From contig CM055100.1 in the NCBI GenBank assembly GCA_029204225.1, forward strand, positions 27,482,649 through 27,546,648: a stretch of 64,000 nucleotides of DNA. Direction: 5' to 3'. Source of the DNA: Diphasiastrum complanatum (lineage: Eukaryota; Streptophyta; Lycopodiopsida; Lycopodiales; Lycopodiaceae). Each line of letters starts with the position of its first letter. Positions within the stretch are counted from its first letter, which is position 1. Below, piece by piece: positions 25,601 through 38,500 of this stretch. The notes under the pieces are model-generated. The model made no database searches, had not been told where the DNA came from, and was given only the letters and a program-made list of their open reading frames with translations. A program made the position numbers and the translations under genes.

Positions 25601-28600
25601 AGTGTGTAGATTATAAATTATATGTCATATGACGTGTATCGTTTCCCCGTTTCCCGTATCCCGTTTCTCGTTTCCCAAGGGGGCTGTGTTTCCCGGGTGG
25701 GAAACGTTTCCCAAAACTATGAACCATTTTCATAGAAGAAACATGAAAAACATGATGAGCTTTACTACCATGGGATAACTTCAACCTATAAGCTACAATT
25801 TGTAAATATTTGAAGGCTTCACAAAACACAGGATTTCGAGTAAATGTTTTAGCAATTCTGGACACGTAGAGAAGTTCAGTTCTTTGTCATTAGGAGAAGC
25901 AAGATTTCCGGCTACTTAAATTTCCTTAGCATGCAATTCTAATTAGCAATATCTTAGCGTTATCTATCACCTACCTCATATGAGACTTACTAAACTTTGA
26001 CATTCTTTTCATGTGTACTACAACTATCTTTGAAGCTGCTCCCACCATCGCTGGTCTGACTGGCCTAAAACCATAAGCCCCAACGAAAGGACTCATTTTT
26101 GTGAATAGTTTTTTTTTGGTTACTGTTAGGAAACTCTGACCATGATAGACATTGTGTTTTCTTCGTATTCAACAAATCACATCAAAGTATCCTAAAAACT
26201 TTCGCTGATTGTTCTGATTTCCTGATTCATTTTTGAATCATCAACATTATTGAACCTTAAAACTCTCTATACATGGCAGTCCACAAAACCACGAATTAAG
26301 CTGAGTCTATATCAGACAGAATGGACCTTGGTACTCCATGAAGCTTCAAGACACGTTAAAGAAAGAACTCAAATATTGCAGGTGCACGGATCTCCTTATG
26401 AGATGGAATAAAATGAGTCATTTCTGTGAATCTACTAACCAACTAGCAGGTGAGGTTGTGAACTAACTATTGTGGTGTATGTGTTATAAAGTGCATGGAA
26501 TCTGCTATGTTTACTAATTTCTGGAATACATAATGGTATGAATTCTTTCAATTTATATCTAATATGACGCCCACTATGTGATACCTTCCATTGCAGTGCA
26601 TTGTGTGCTCTTTGAAAAATACAAATATCTTAGGTCTTTATCTTAAGGTCGTTTGTGAAAGTGATTGAAGGTGACAGTCATACATTTTATGTTCAAAGAA
26701 GGCTTCTTGTTCTGTCTATTGACAATTCACTATGTCAAGACCTTAGAATTGTTTTTGAAGAAATTTATAAAACATGTTGCTGTATTATTTTGTAACAGAT
26801 GGAGGCAGGGCAAGTTCAACTGCAGTCCAGGTTGGAAGAAGAAGAGCAAGCCAAAGAAGCTTTGATGGTTCGCATTCAAAGGTTGACTAAACTGATATTA
26901 GTGTCAACAAAAGAGACCATACCTTACAGCACTGTGGAGCGACCTAGTCATCGACGTAGATACTCTTTTGGTGAAGAGGAGGTATGAACAAAGGTTTGCC
27001 TGATTGCTTGAGATACGAGCCTTATCCTTCAATTTACAATGCTATTCAATATTTGTACTTTGACCAGTGAAGCTTGTTGAATTTGCTGGAAGGTCCACTG
27101 TGGTGAATGACTGCTGAACCTATGAGAATGATGCGCTGTTTGCCAAAGTTCTGAATCTAGTAGAAACTAGATATTTTGATGACTTATCAAGAACATTATC
27201 TCGGTAAGAACTGAGCTCTTTGATCTATCTAGTTCCTGCAATTGCACGCATGAAGGTACCAAATAGCTTGGATGATGCAAAGTCATTGTGTAGAACTGCT
27301 AAGAGTAACTTTATCTGTTGGAAAAGGCAATCCATTTAGTTAAAATTGTACTTACTGTAGGGGAAATATCATATTAGGAGTGTTAGTTGACAGTCAACAT
27401 GAGAACGACATTGTGAGCTTTGGCTCTGCCTGCTAGCAGATGTTCGTGGTTAGAATTTAGTAGCCATTTGACAGGATTGTCATGGGAACTGAGATGTTCT
27501 TAGGAAAGTTCTTTCAAACCATTATCTGCTCTATTGTGATCAGCAGCTGAGATTTCTGCATGCTTAATATGAATTTCATGATGTATTCGATCAGCATCAT
27601 ATGAACCTTGGCTGCTCTGGCCAGCATCAGATGTGGAGGCATGTCTCGAGCAGATCTGTTGACTGTCTTGCTAACTAAGCATTAGGCAAGACAAAGAATG
27701 GTCAACATCATGGAGCCTGCAAGAATAAATCAGCTGTCCATTGATAAAAAGACACCTTCATGATTCTCCCTTACTACTTCATGTCAAAATAGTGAACTCT
27801 TTTCTCCATGGAAATAAAATCAGTTCTCATCCATCATTATTTCTTTCAGCTGGCATACTTACCAGAACAAAAGCGTGGCTACAATGAGGACATAGCTACT
27901 GGTCCTACCGAGGCAAAAGCTGAATTATTCACTCATGAGGATGGATCCAAAGAAGAAAGAAAGACAAAAAAGCATGGAATGCTTTCTTGGCTCAAACTGC
28001 GGGTATGCTTCTTGTCAAAAATGTGTGCAGTATGTCATTCCATTTTTTTTTTCATGTATCCAATTTTTTAAAGATAGCACTAGGGTTGTCTTGGTGCTAT
28101 TGTTTTCTATGTCACATTAAGATAATCAAGCATATCATCTGTATATCAACCGAGGCCTCAATCTCCTCAATGTGCTTGCTATTCCTTTCTAGTATTTGAT
28201 GATCATAAATATTTCCCCTTGCTTTCAAAATTGCAATCTTTTGGTGAATCTTCTTTGTTTTGTATTGTGTCCTAGCTGGAAAATTCTTTCTTAGCAAGGC
28301 ATGTAACCTATTTTGGTTTGTTTTAAGGGTGCCAGAGCTTTCCAATCATTTCATAAATATTTGTGAAAATATTTATATGGGACATAATATCAACAGCAAT
28401 TTTGACTAATAAATTTTTTTTTTGGCATTAGAGACCTGAAAAGCTTCAGATTAGCTCCCTGAACAGTGTGGATCATGAAAGCTCTTCAAATGGTTCACCG
28501 GCAGATAGATCAAACAACAGCATTGAATCAAATTCTGAACATAAAGCTACAAAGCATAAGTTAAAGAAAAGCTCTGACGATTTTATGCCTATCACTGAAC

Positions 28601-29057
28601 CCTATTTGGAGACTACTCAGGCAGGGGAACTGTTCAGTGCTTCTAATCGCGGTCGAAGACTTCCCCCGGTAGAATCTACTTTCTACCTTTTCTGCTTGCT
28701 TGAAGATTGTTGTATGAACATTTTCGGTTTATTCACTACAGAATTCCTTTACTAAACTCTCTGACTATTGTTAAAGTTATGTGCTCATAAACAAAGAGCT
28801 AGTTATATCTTGTGTGGGGTTTGATGTTCTAAATTTTTTGATAACTTTTTAAATTGCGCAATATTTCTCAAAGGGCTAAGAATCTTCTACCTTACAAGTT
28901 GGAGTTTTGACAGACTGGCACAACCATTGTCGATCAAATGGATCTCCTCAAGGAGCAAATTAAGATGCTTTCTGGGGAGGTCGCCTTGTGTACAAGTGCA
29001 CTTAAACGCATGACAGAGCAAGCCAGTAACAAGCCTGATGATATTGAACTTAAAGTT

Positions 29058-29094
<37 letters not shown>

Positions 29095-29486
29095 ATAAGT
29101 ACTATCAAATTTAGTTCAGTTCTCTATTCCATTTTTAATAGGTGTAATGGATGCTGCACAAACTTTGATGTACACATTGTGTTTTATATCATTTTTGGCA
29201 TGAAAAGATGATAACTTCTTCTTTTTGTTTCTCTTGTCCTCCTTTCACTTTCTTTGCTTTCCTAAAAGAATTAGTTACACAATAAGACTATCTTTCATTC
29301 AAGAATGGCAATAAGACTAGTCAACCTTGAACCAAGAATTATGCCATCATTGTAGGCCATACATGGTCTAAACTATGGTGTAACATGATTGAATGTATGC
29401 ACATCTTTCTCGTGGAAATGCACATCACTCATGCTTGTTGATGTCTGTTAGGATGGTTGTAGTCTTATGTACCATATTGATGCCTA

Positions 29487-29536
<50 letters not shown>

Positions 29537-32500
29537 TCTCTCCATGGCAAAATTATGTGGCTGAGTTCTTTAGACGGCAGTCAACAGTGAAGTCAAGATC
29601 AGATTCTTGCATGTGTAGGTTTTTGATCGCATTATTCCACCTCTGATCATATATTCACTTTGAGATCTATTATTGAGGATGCCAGGTCCAAACGAGAATG
29701 GGTATACTGCTGCCTAGTGAATTTCTGTAAGGCCTTTTGGCTTTGTTCCAAGACACTTACCCAGAGATTATAGGATCTTGGCTTCCATTCAAATAGTCTT
29801 GGAGACTACGAGTCTATACGAGTGTAAGGATCACCAAGTGAAGATTCTCTAGATCCTGTTGCATGCACGAAAAGGACTATCGTGGAGCCAAACCACCCAA
29901 CCAACTGGAAGCCGAGAGTCAAACCCCACCCCGAGCCACGGTGACTGAGTACAAGAAAGAAGAGGATTCCAGCTTTTGAAAGCAGGTTATAGAGATGGGC
30001 GAGTTCCTACATGTTATGTAGACTCCAAAAGCCTAGGACTATTCCATATAGGATGAGCAGATCGGAATGAACTTCACACGACGACAACTCATCATGGTCA
30101 GGGAAAGGGCGGCCCGCGATCGGGCTAACCAGGAGGCAGATCGGGCTAACCGGGAGGCAGAGCGAGAGTACCAGCAAGAAGTATTCACAAGGGTCCAACT
30201 CAGACTATCGAGGGCCAAAGCCATAACAAGAATAAGATCCAAAATGCACTCTCCCTAAAAAATAAATTCCCAACATGATTCTAAGGTGTAGACCTTAGTT
30301 GCAGGCCACCTTCCGGAACGCGATCTGGGAATTCCCGTTAGCCCGGATCGCAATTTTTTTTTTTTTGGGGAAAGTTGCCAATATGGGTATCATGTGAAAG
30401 GATATCAAAAAAGCAATTGTTATGTAGATTTGTTGCTTGGTTTCAAATGGCTGCAAACTACATTCATCAGAAATCTGGACATCAGTAGATGGTTTCAGAT
30501 GGCTGCATTTTCAGATGGTTTCAGAAATCTGGACATCAGTAGATGATTTCAGCTTTTCCACAAGAAGTATACAATTCCCGCCAGTCTAAGGAAGGCTCCT
30601 TCTAACTCTTTCTATCGTTTTTTAACAGAAAACGGAATCAGTAGATCTGCAAACCATTGGCATCAGAACTCCCTTACAAAACTGATTTCTGATATCTATT
30701 GGAAAAGCAAATATTTCAAAAGCAAAACTGATTTTTGATTTCAAAAGCAAATATTTGGAGAGGCCTTAGTCTATCATAAATAAGAAATACTTCACATAAT
30801 GTGCATCTTAGAATCGGCTATCAGAAATAGCCTGATTGAACTATGATAGATCTTGGATTGTAATCATTCCATCATGTCCACCATTCAATTATTTTTAGTT
30901 AGTATTAAACTCAAAAACAAATTGTCCATTAGTCATTTTTTCACAAAAATAAAATAAAATTTCGCGATCAGGGACGCGGATCGCTGACGTTCCGGATTGC
31001 ACGATCCGGAACGTTTTTGCAGCGGATTGTGATCCGCTGCAACTGTGGTGTAGACAATCATAATTCATGCTGAAAACACAAATTTCAGATCTGTCCCTCT
31101 TTTAGAAATCACCCAAAATGTTACACAAGATCCAATAGGAATCCAATTCATCGCTTAAATTTACACCCATTAATGTTTGCATTTGCAAACAAGTATGGAC
31201 AAGAAATACACATGAATCAATCATAAAAAACTTATGAAGGAAGAAGAATTGGAAAGAGCAGATTATTAAGTATGCTAAAGATTCAAAATGCACCCTATTC
31301 ACTCAAAGAAGTTTGTAGAAGAGAATAGCATCCAAGCTTTTGAAGAAAATCCAACACCCCACTAATTTCCAACGCTGAAAAAATAGAAACCTACTCACAG
31401 AGACAACTAAATACACCTACTGTGCCGCAAATTTTCTCTACTGGAAAATGAACCATAGATTTGAGAAAAAACAGCGATAAAAAAGTTTGAAAAACAATGA
31501 CCTGCCTGGAGAAAACCAAGAACTAGCACTGTCAGAAAAAATGTCCAAAATGGTTTGCACCTAATCTGCCAAGAAATGTGCGCCTCCTTGTTGCTTGGAA
31601 AATGTGCCAAGAAATGTGCATCAAACCTGCTCACAGAGACATTGTAAAGTGTGCTCAATCTGCTTAAAAGTGCACCCTTCAGAGACTCAATTGGCTGGAA
31701 CAAAATCGCCCATCTGCCTACCTTCCAATATGCATTATAATCTCCAAGATGTAGAGGCTATGAGTGGCATGCATGCCTATGAACCTGCTCTAATACCATG
31801 TCGGGATTCAATGTGAACTAGAAGTAGAAACATTCACAATAAATTAAGTGATTAATGTTCTATTCAATGACAAATTATGCACACAAGTGGAAGCAAAGTA
31901 GGATACCAATGGAGACAAATCTCTATACAAAGAATGCATGTACATAAGCATTTCCACTCTCTCTAGTCTCTCTAGCCTCTTCAGGCTCTTCCTCCGCTCT
32001 TCAGCAGAAAGAGGGTGGTGCCTATTTATACTAGTAGAGATAGCAATCCAAAGGCCAATGGTTCCCAATGTGGAATGTTCAAAAGCCAACAGCCAAGAGC
32101 CATGTGTTATATAGGAGTTACAAAAGCAAATGAAAAGCCTTGGCATTGGATAGCCAAGTGCTAATTGGGGAAGGTCACTTGCCCCATGGACCCCCTCATT
32201 ATGAGTTGGGCCCCTCCAAACTTGAGTACATGGACCAAAAGTTAAAAATGCTCCTTGGGTCCTCAAAACCACATACATTGCCTTAACTTCATTAAATATG
32301 CCATTAATCCCATGAAGTCACGCAATCCAAGCCTCATGGTCTTCATCTAAGCCTCTTCCCGTTCATGTTTTGATTGCATGTCAATAATCTATTGTTGAAG
32401 TAGATTGATGGCACACACCATTTCTTCCATATTGGCTGATGCATGGCCTAGAGGCTTGGGTTGCCTCCATAGGAGAGAGTCCATGGAAAACGAGAGGTGT

Positions 32501-35500
32501 AGCAAAAAACTTGTATAGAAAACTGAGAACAACGGTGTAAAAACCATTAAAAACTGTGAAATATGCAAAAGATTTAGGCTTAAAACTTTCTTTGGTTAAA
32601 CTTTTTTTGGGGAGAGGCTTTGAAAGACGTACTTGCTTGCCCCACCCTTGTCAAGAGAGTACTTTATAAGAGTACTGCAAGGTGGGGAGTAAATTACCCC
32701 TCCCCCAAAAAAAAAACTTAAGTAAAAAAAACCGGCGCACGCTTCCTTAACCGCTGTTCGCAAGGCAGGCAGGCGTGTGCTGGCGTGCGCCCTAGTGCGA
32801 CGCTGGTCCGCGCACGAGAATGGTGCTGGTCTGTGCCCGCCTGGTGAGAGCTGGCACGTAGTTTTTTTTTTTTTTTTAAAAAAAATAAAACAAAGGCAAT
32901 GATTGTCAAGTGAGGGGGGCTTAGCTCTTTTTTACATACCAAACTCTAAGTTAAAAATAACACATAATTCATATTTCTTTGAAACAAAAGTTTGAAAGAT
33001 TTTATAAAGTATTACTTTGATTAAACAAAGCCAACTAAGCTTTAAACTTCTTAAGCTTAGAGGTTTTAAAAAGCCATTGCTGAAAAATAAACAAGTTTAA
33101 TTTAAAGATCTAATTTAGTTTCCAGCAACCACAAACAACCAACCCAAGATTCAACTTGAAGCAAGGATTATGGTTCAGAATTTTCAGCCAAATTCCAAGA
33201 AGAGAGAATTTACAAACCGCAAAAGCAACAAAGAAACATGTGCACCAAACAAAGGAATCAGTTGCCCTGATACCAATTGTTACAACTCCCATAGATCCCC
33301 GATTGCTTTGAAGGTTGACGCACACCCACCCCATACAAGTGATGACGCACCGTATCCACCCATCCGTAGGGTCACTGTTGACTTACTTCCATGCACTGGA
33401 GTTATCGACACCATCATGCCCGGTCGAGCCTTCGACGATAGCTGGTGTCCCATACCACTTATCGACACCATCATGCCCGGTCGAGCCTTCGACGATAGCT
33501 GGTGTCCCATACCACTAGCCATCGCCCTCGGCTCTCCCTAGCATACATCTCCTGGCCTGGAGATACATCCTAGCTATTCCACGTGCTCTCCATCCACCAA
33601 CTCCTGGGTAAACTGAGTGAATGGCAAAAGGGTAGCCCCACCACTATATAGGCATAACATAGTGGGTCCCATCAAGCACGGTCCCGCCGGCGACACGCAA
33701 CCACCTAGGATGGTGACGCTTTTTTGGCACTAGAACATGTCGATAAGGCCAGACTTGCTTCCTGCCCCTTGTGAGGCCGTCACTTAGGGGCGTACTGGTA
33801 TGTTACATAAGAACACAACAGATAGTTACTTCTTATACATACTTGTTACATGGGAGCCCTCCTATATGAGCTCCTTATTAGTGTCTATTTGGTTAGTTAT
33901 GATTAATATTTACTCATTAGCTACACATTTCTACATGTTTTCATCAAAGACATATAAACTCTCATTAATTGAGAATCAGACTTAGTATGTACTTCCAGTC
34001 TTATGTGCCTTTTGGCACCTTAAAGATGTTAATAGAACTTTCTTTCTTTCTTGCGCACACCATTCTTATTACATTTGTCTTAAAAGCTCAATCTCCAATG
34101 CTCTCTTCCTTTTTTTGGATTTCAACTACACTTGCAAGAGGCAACTTTTCTGTTCAATCTCTTCTTTGTGCCATTCAAGCAACCATTCCATGCTTACCTG
34201 AATATCTAGGTACCTATTGCCCTTTGTTACTGTGCTTTGTTGTTCTTTCTTAATTTTGTACTTCAGCCTTCTACTGCTATTCTTCTAGCTAATTATGAGA
34301 TCTTTACAGGAAAGCTGTTTTTGAAGTTATATATTTGTTCATAAGATGGCTTCACTTGTCTATTTCTTTAGTGCTGAAATCATGTTGATTTTTTGGAATG
34401 CTGCACATTTTCCTTTGTGGTTGGTTATTGGGTCTATCCCGATTCTTAACAAGTTAAAAAGTATTGCATTTCAGGAGCAGCCCTCACATTTCTAAAGCAT
34501 TTACCTTCGTCCTCCATGCTATACGCTCTGATGTTGATAACAAATTAATGCCAAAAACTAAAGAGTCTCAAGCATCGTTTTATATCTAAAAGCTGCGAGA
34601 GACCTGTTACTAAGTTCAAACCTGTTTTTCTTAAATTTAGAAAAGATTCCGACCCAGCACGTTCCAAAATGCAGTGTACGGAATGTACAGTACTGTCCGA
34701 CCCAAAAGGGTCAGAACAGGCCTCTAAGCTAAGTAACAAGGTTCCTACTCATGCTTTTTTATGGCATTCTTAATCCATATGCCTATCTTGGGTTCTATTT
34801 GTTTTGCCAAAACCGTTGGATCCTTTTGGAAATTTATTATGACATTGGTTAACCATGACTATCTCTTTGATGTTTACATTTTTTGTTAGTTACCATAGCT
34901 TGGAAACTTATGCTTGAAAAATTGTTTTGGTTCACATCATCACCTTGTGCCTTTCTATATTTGCAAAATCGAAGTCTTCAGTTTTTCACATTGTCATTGT
35001 TCTTTGAATTCCTTGTCAATGGTTCATGGTGGAGCACCTTATCTTCATTTTGCAGCATCACTTTTCAACATTCGTGGCAGTACTTATAAGTAGATCTTTG
35101 ACAGATTTGGGCTCTAAATATCATGTTGGGACCTTGATAGCCCTAGTTTATCTGCTATCATTTGGGTATTGGGCCCTTGGGGTATCTCAACTTGTTGAAT
35201 GTCATTTGAAACCCTTATGTTTGCTAACGTTGATTTCTTTTGTGTAGGCTCAAATCAAAAAGGTGAAAGAAGAGATACGGGATAAGGAGCACCAGATACA
35301 AATTTTAGAACAAAAAATTATGGACACTAAAGAAATCATGACACCAAGACATTCTTCGATTGAGCTGTCTCAGGTGATTCAGAGATTCCATCCTTTACTC
35401 CTTGTATTTTTTTGTTACTGAATTTTTCTTGGTAGAGCCTCTAACATCAATAGAAATAGAGACATGCATTTATTATTGATGGTTTGCTCCATATAAGTTT

Positions 35501-38500
35501 TTGGATCTTGCTTTATACCTCTTTCTTTCCTCGTACTTCAGTTTTTGGGAAAAAAGATTCAAATAAAGCTAATGAATCAAGGATTAAAGAGCTAAGTATG
35601 CTATATGTTGCCTCAAAAAAGAGATCATTTTTTTTACTTCGGGGTCCAAGGGAGTATGAAGCTTAGAAACCCGTTCCGACCCTTTTGGGTCGCCGACCCT
35701 TTTGGGTCGGAACGTACTGTACGTTACTAAACGTATTGAGTCGCAACGTTTTTTTTCTAAATATCAAAAAACAGGTAATAATGCACCTCCGCATCTGCCG
35801 CATCTTCCTTCTTTTTGAGGGACGCATCTTGATATGCAAGAAATGTGTATAGATTTTTTAAAATCTTCTTTCTGTTTATCTGGTCAGAATCAGCTTCTGG
35901 ACCAACGGATATCTTAGCTGACCACAACGTTCTCGCGGCCACATACGAGAAAATCAAGTCGCGACCTGGCTGGCAGACTTCAGGAGGCAACGAGCACTGC
36001 GGGGGTGTTCAGTTCGCTCGTACTAAGATTATCCTAACACGTACGCATCTCTTTGTTCTTCCAACAAAGCTGGTGGTGTAAATACAATTGATGAGAGCTC
36101 AACAGCCCGAAGATGGCAAGATCTGGTCTTGCCAGCAATAATCAAAGCGAAACCCAATAATCAAAGCCACCACAGTGAGGACTCCTTAGTCGTGGTCCTC
36201 CTATCCCTCAATGGTTGTCAAAATCATCCTGAAAACCATCTCAGGTGCTGGCATCGTCATCGCGCATTTCTTGATGGTTATCAACCAATCGGATCTCCAG
36301 CATGGGCCGTATCGCTTGTTCTTCTTTGTAATAAAAAAAAAAAAAATTTCATATATAAAAATTGGCCACGTTCCGGAACGGAACGCATTCTGGAATGCGT
36401 TCCGTTCCGGAACGGGCAACTAACCTATGAGCTTTGTAGCTGTCACACTTGATATTGAAACGCAAAACCATTGACCTTCTAGAAAATGAGTGTCAAGCTA
36501 CTGACCTCAAAAGCTAGTATTTGCAATAAAAATGTAGCTATAATGGCAGAAAGATCTTTTAATTGCTTGTGGTAATAAGTGTTGTCAAATATGTCTACCA
36601 ATCTCATTTTTGGACTTCCCTTGCAAAGTCAAGAGTGTTTTCAAGTGGTCTTTGGAATTTTGTGAGGCCCCCATTGAAGGACATGCATTAGATTTTGGTT
36701 TATTTGTTGATGTTATAGGCCACATACCTTGAAGGGCACAAATGTACAAACCATGGGTCTGTGACCTTCGCTACATGATACAGGGGCCTTGAAGTCTCAT
36801 TATCAAATGGTTGATTGATGAGATGCTTGGCTCTTACTTCCATCGGTTTCTAGATAGCTCAGTTATTCAGTTAATTATGAGCAGATTTCGGTGGAGCTCA
36901 TTTTGTTAATCCATTGATTATGATTCTTATCCAGTTCTTTATCATTATGTTTGCATTATTCTTTCTATTTCATAATTTTAATGTTATGTTTGCTCATAAT
37001 GTTGTATTAATGCAGTTCTTTGGTATAAAGGGAATGGGTTGCCCATTTGACATTATTAAATTCTCTATTCTATATGATGCTTGATTCGTTTTGTTGTGGT
37101 TTTTGATTATGGTGAGAAAAGCCTACTTTCTTCTTCTGAATCTGGTTTTCTCTGCAATGGTTAGATTTTCTTTATGATTTCATTTTTGGATTCCTTGCTA
37201 CTAGGTGAAATAGTATGTTAAACTGTTCACTTTGAGTAGAAGATGGCAGGCTGCGAGTCTTTGCCAGTTTCTAAGGGACTTTTCACTTTATTTTTGGAGT
37301 TGTTTTGTTAAGTTTTTATATTGCTGTGTTTTTTAGAGCAGGGTGCTTTTGTTGCACTTTACAGCTCATGATTTTGGTCACTAGGAAGGGAATTACTCAG
37401 ATTTTCTATTATTTAAGTTTTGGTGCTTCATCTTTGGTACCTTTTGTGTCCTTCTCTAGAGATTTTGACATGGTATGCTTCCTTTCAGAACCTTCCCATC
37501 TTTAGAAGTCAAAATACTTGGATCTGCCTTTCAGTTCATTTTTGGCATTTCCTTTTATATCAACTTTTAGATGTTTTGACATTGTTGCTCTACCTAAAGT
37601 AGGTCCTTGTGCTTACCTCATATAGCTTGCTGATTCAATCTTTAGACGTGGAGAAATCACATTTTCCATTTTTTTGCTCATCTTCTGACTTTTTAGCTAT
37701 TATGCTGTCGTTACTTTTCCTAGAGTCTGCTTGTGGCTATGAGTATGTTGTAAAGAGCTACTCACCCTTCATATTAGTATAGATAGATCCATCCCACGGC
37801 AATGAGGGGGAAGTTCAATGTATGATGAAGTTCTGCTCCCAAGAACTCAAAAAATCAATTAGTTCACAATATTCGACCAAGAAACCATCAAAGCTATTCT
37901 AGATCCAGCAAGAAAATGGCTCAAATAGAAACTATAAACATTATAGATATTCGATATAAATCATAAACAAATATATATGGATGTCCATATACTTTTATTG
38001 AAAAACATTGTTTTTAAATTTTTTACACTTACATAACAAATTCAGCAAGACTTTCAAGAATCAATACTTGGACCACTTTGTAATGCATCCATAATTCCAT
38101 TGAACATCCCAACGGGGTTGGCTCAAGTGGCATTCAAAGTTTCTTCGGTCCCAAGTTCGAGCCTCCTCTTGGAAAACCAAGAAGCATAATTCCACTGAAC
38201 ATCAGATGAAACAAGAAACAACACAAATTAATCAATCTTGGTGATTCTATATGCCAAACAATGTAAAATGTGATAATAATCGTCCATGAACACTCCTAGG
38301 ACTATGGCTAAGGATCCCACAAAGCTTCTCAAGCTCTAAAAATCAAATCAAACTTACAAGGATCACGCAGTCACACGAAAGTTGCCTGGAGCTCAAGAAG
38401 CTACAAGTGCTTCTCCTCACAACCTCCATTCCCCATGTGTAGAATGACAAGCAAAAATGGAGACTTCTCTTGTTCACGCTCTTAGAGAGAGAAAATTGTG

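Larger units (their letters stand above)
24240..26798 (+). other. Kinesin intron 14
   Basis: 2.56 kb with a cluster of GGGAAAC/GTTTCCC words (25214-25710) and antisense gypsy remnants (25715-25865 and 26225-26437). No other recognisable content. Confidence 0.8.
29055..35247 (+). other. Kinesin intron 18, largest intron (6.2 kb)
   Basis: Contains CT tracts at 29060-29091 and 29491-29542, a short repetitive reading frame near 30067-30258, a MITE at 30294-31046, two antisense LTR/PBS junctions (31799 and 33278) and a small MITE-like element near 34600-34730. A GC-rich patch at 32730-32870 bordered by A/T homopolymers may be leader of the element at 33278. Confidence 0.85.

Noticed and set aside
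30067-30258. Charged 63-aa ORF with repeated DRANREAE words
   Set aside because: A short duplication of about 21 bp in an intron; no domain or neighbouring coding support.
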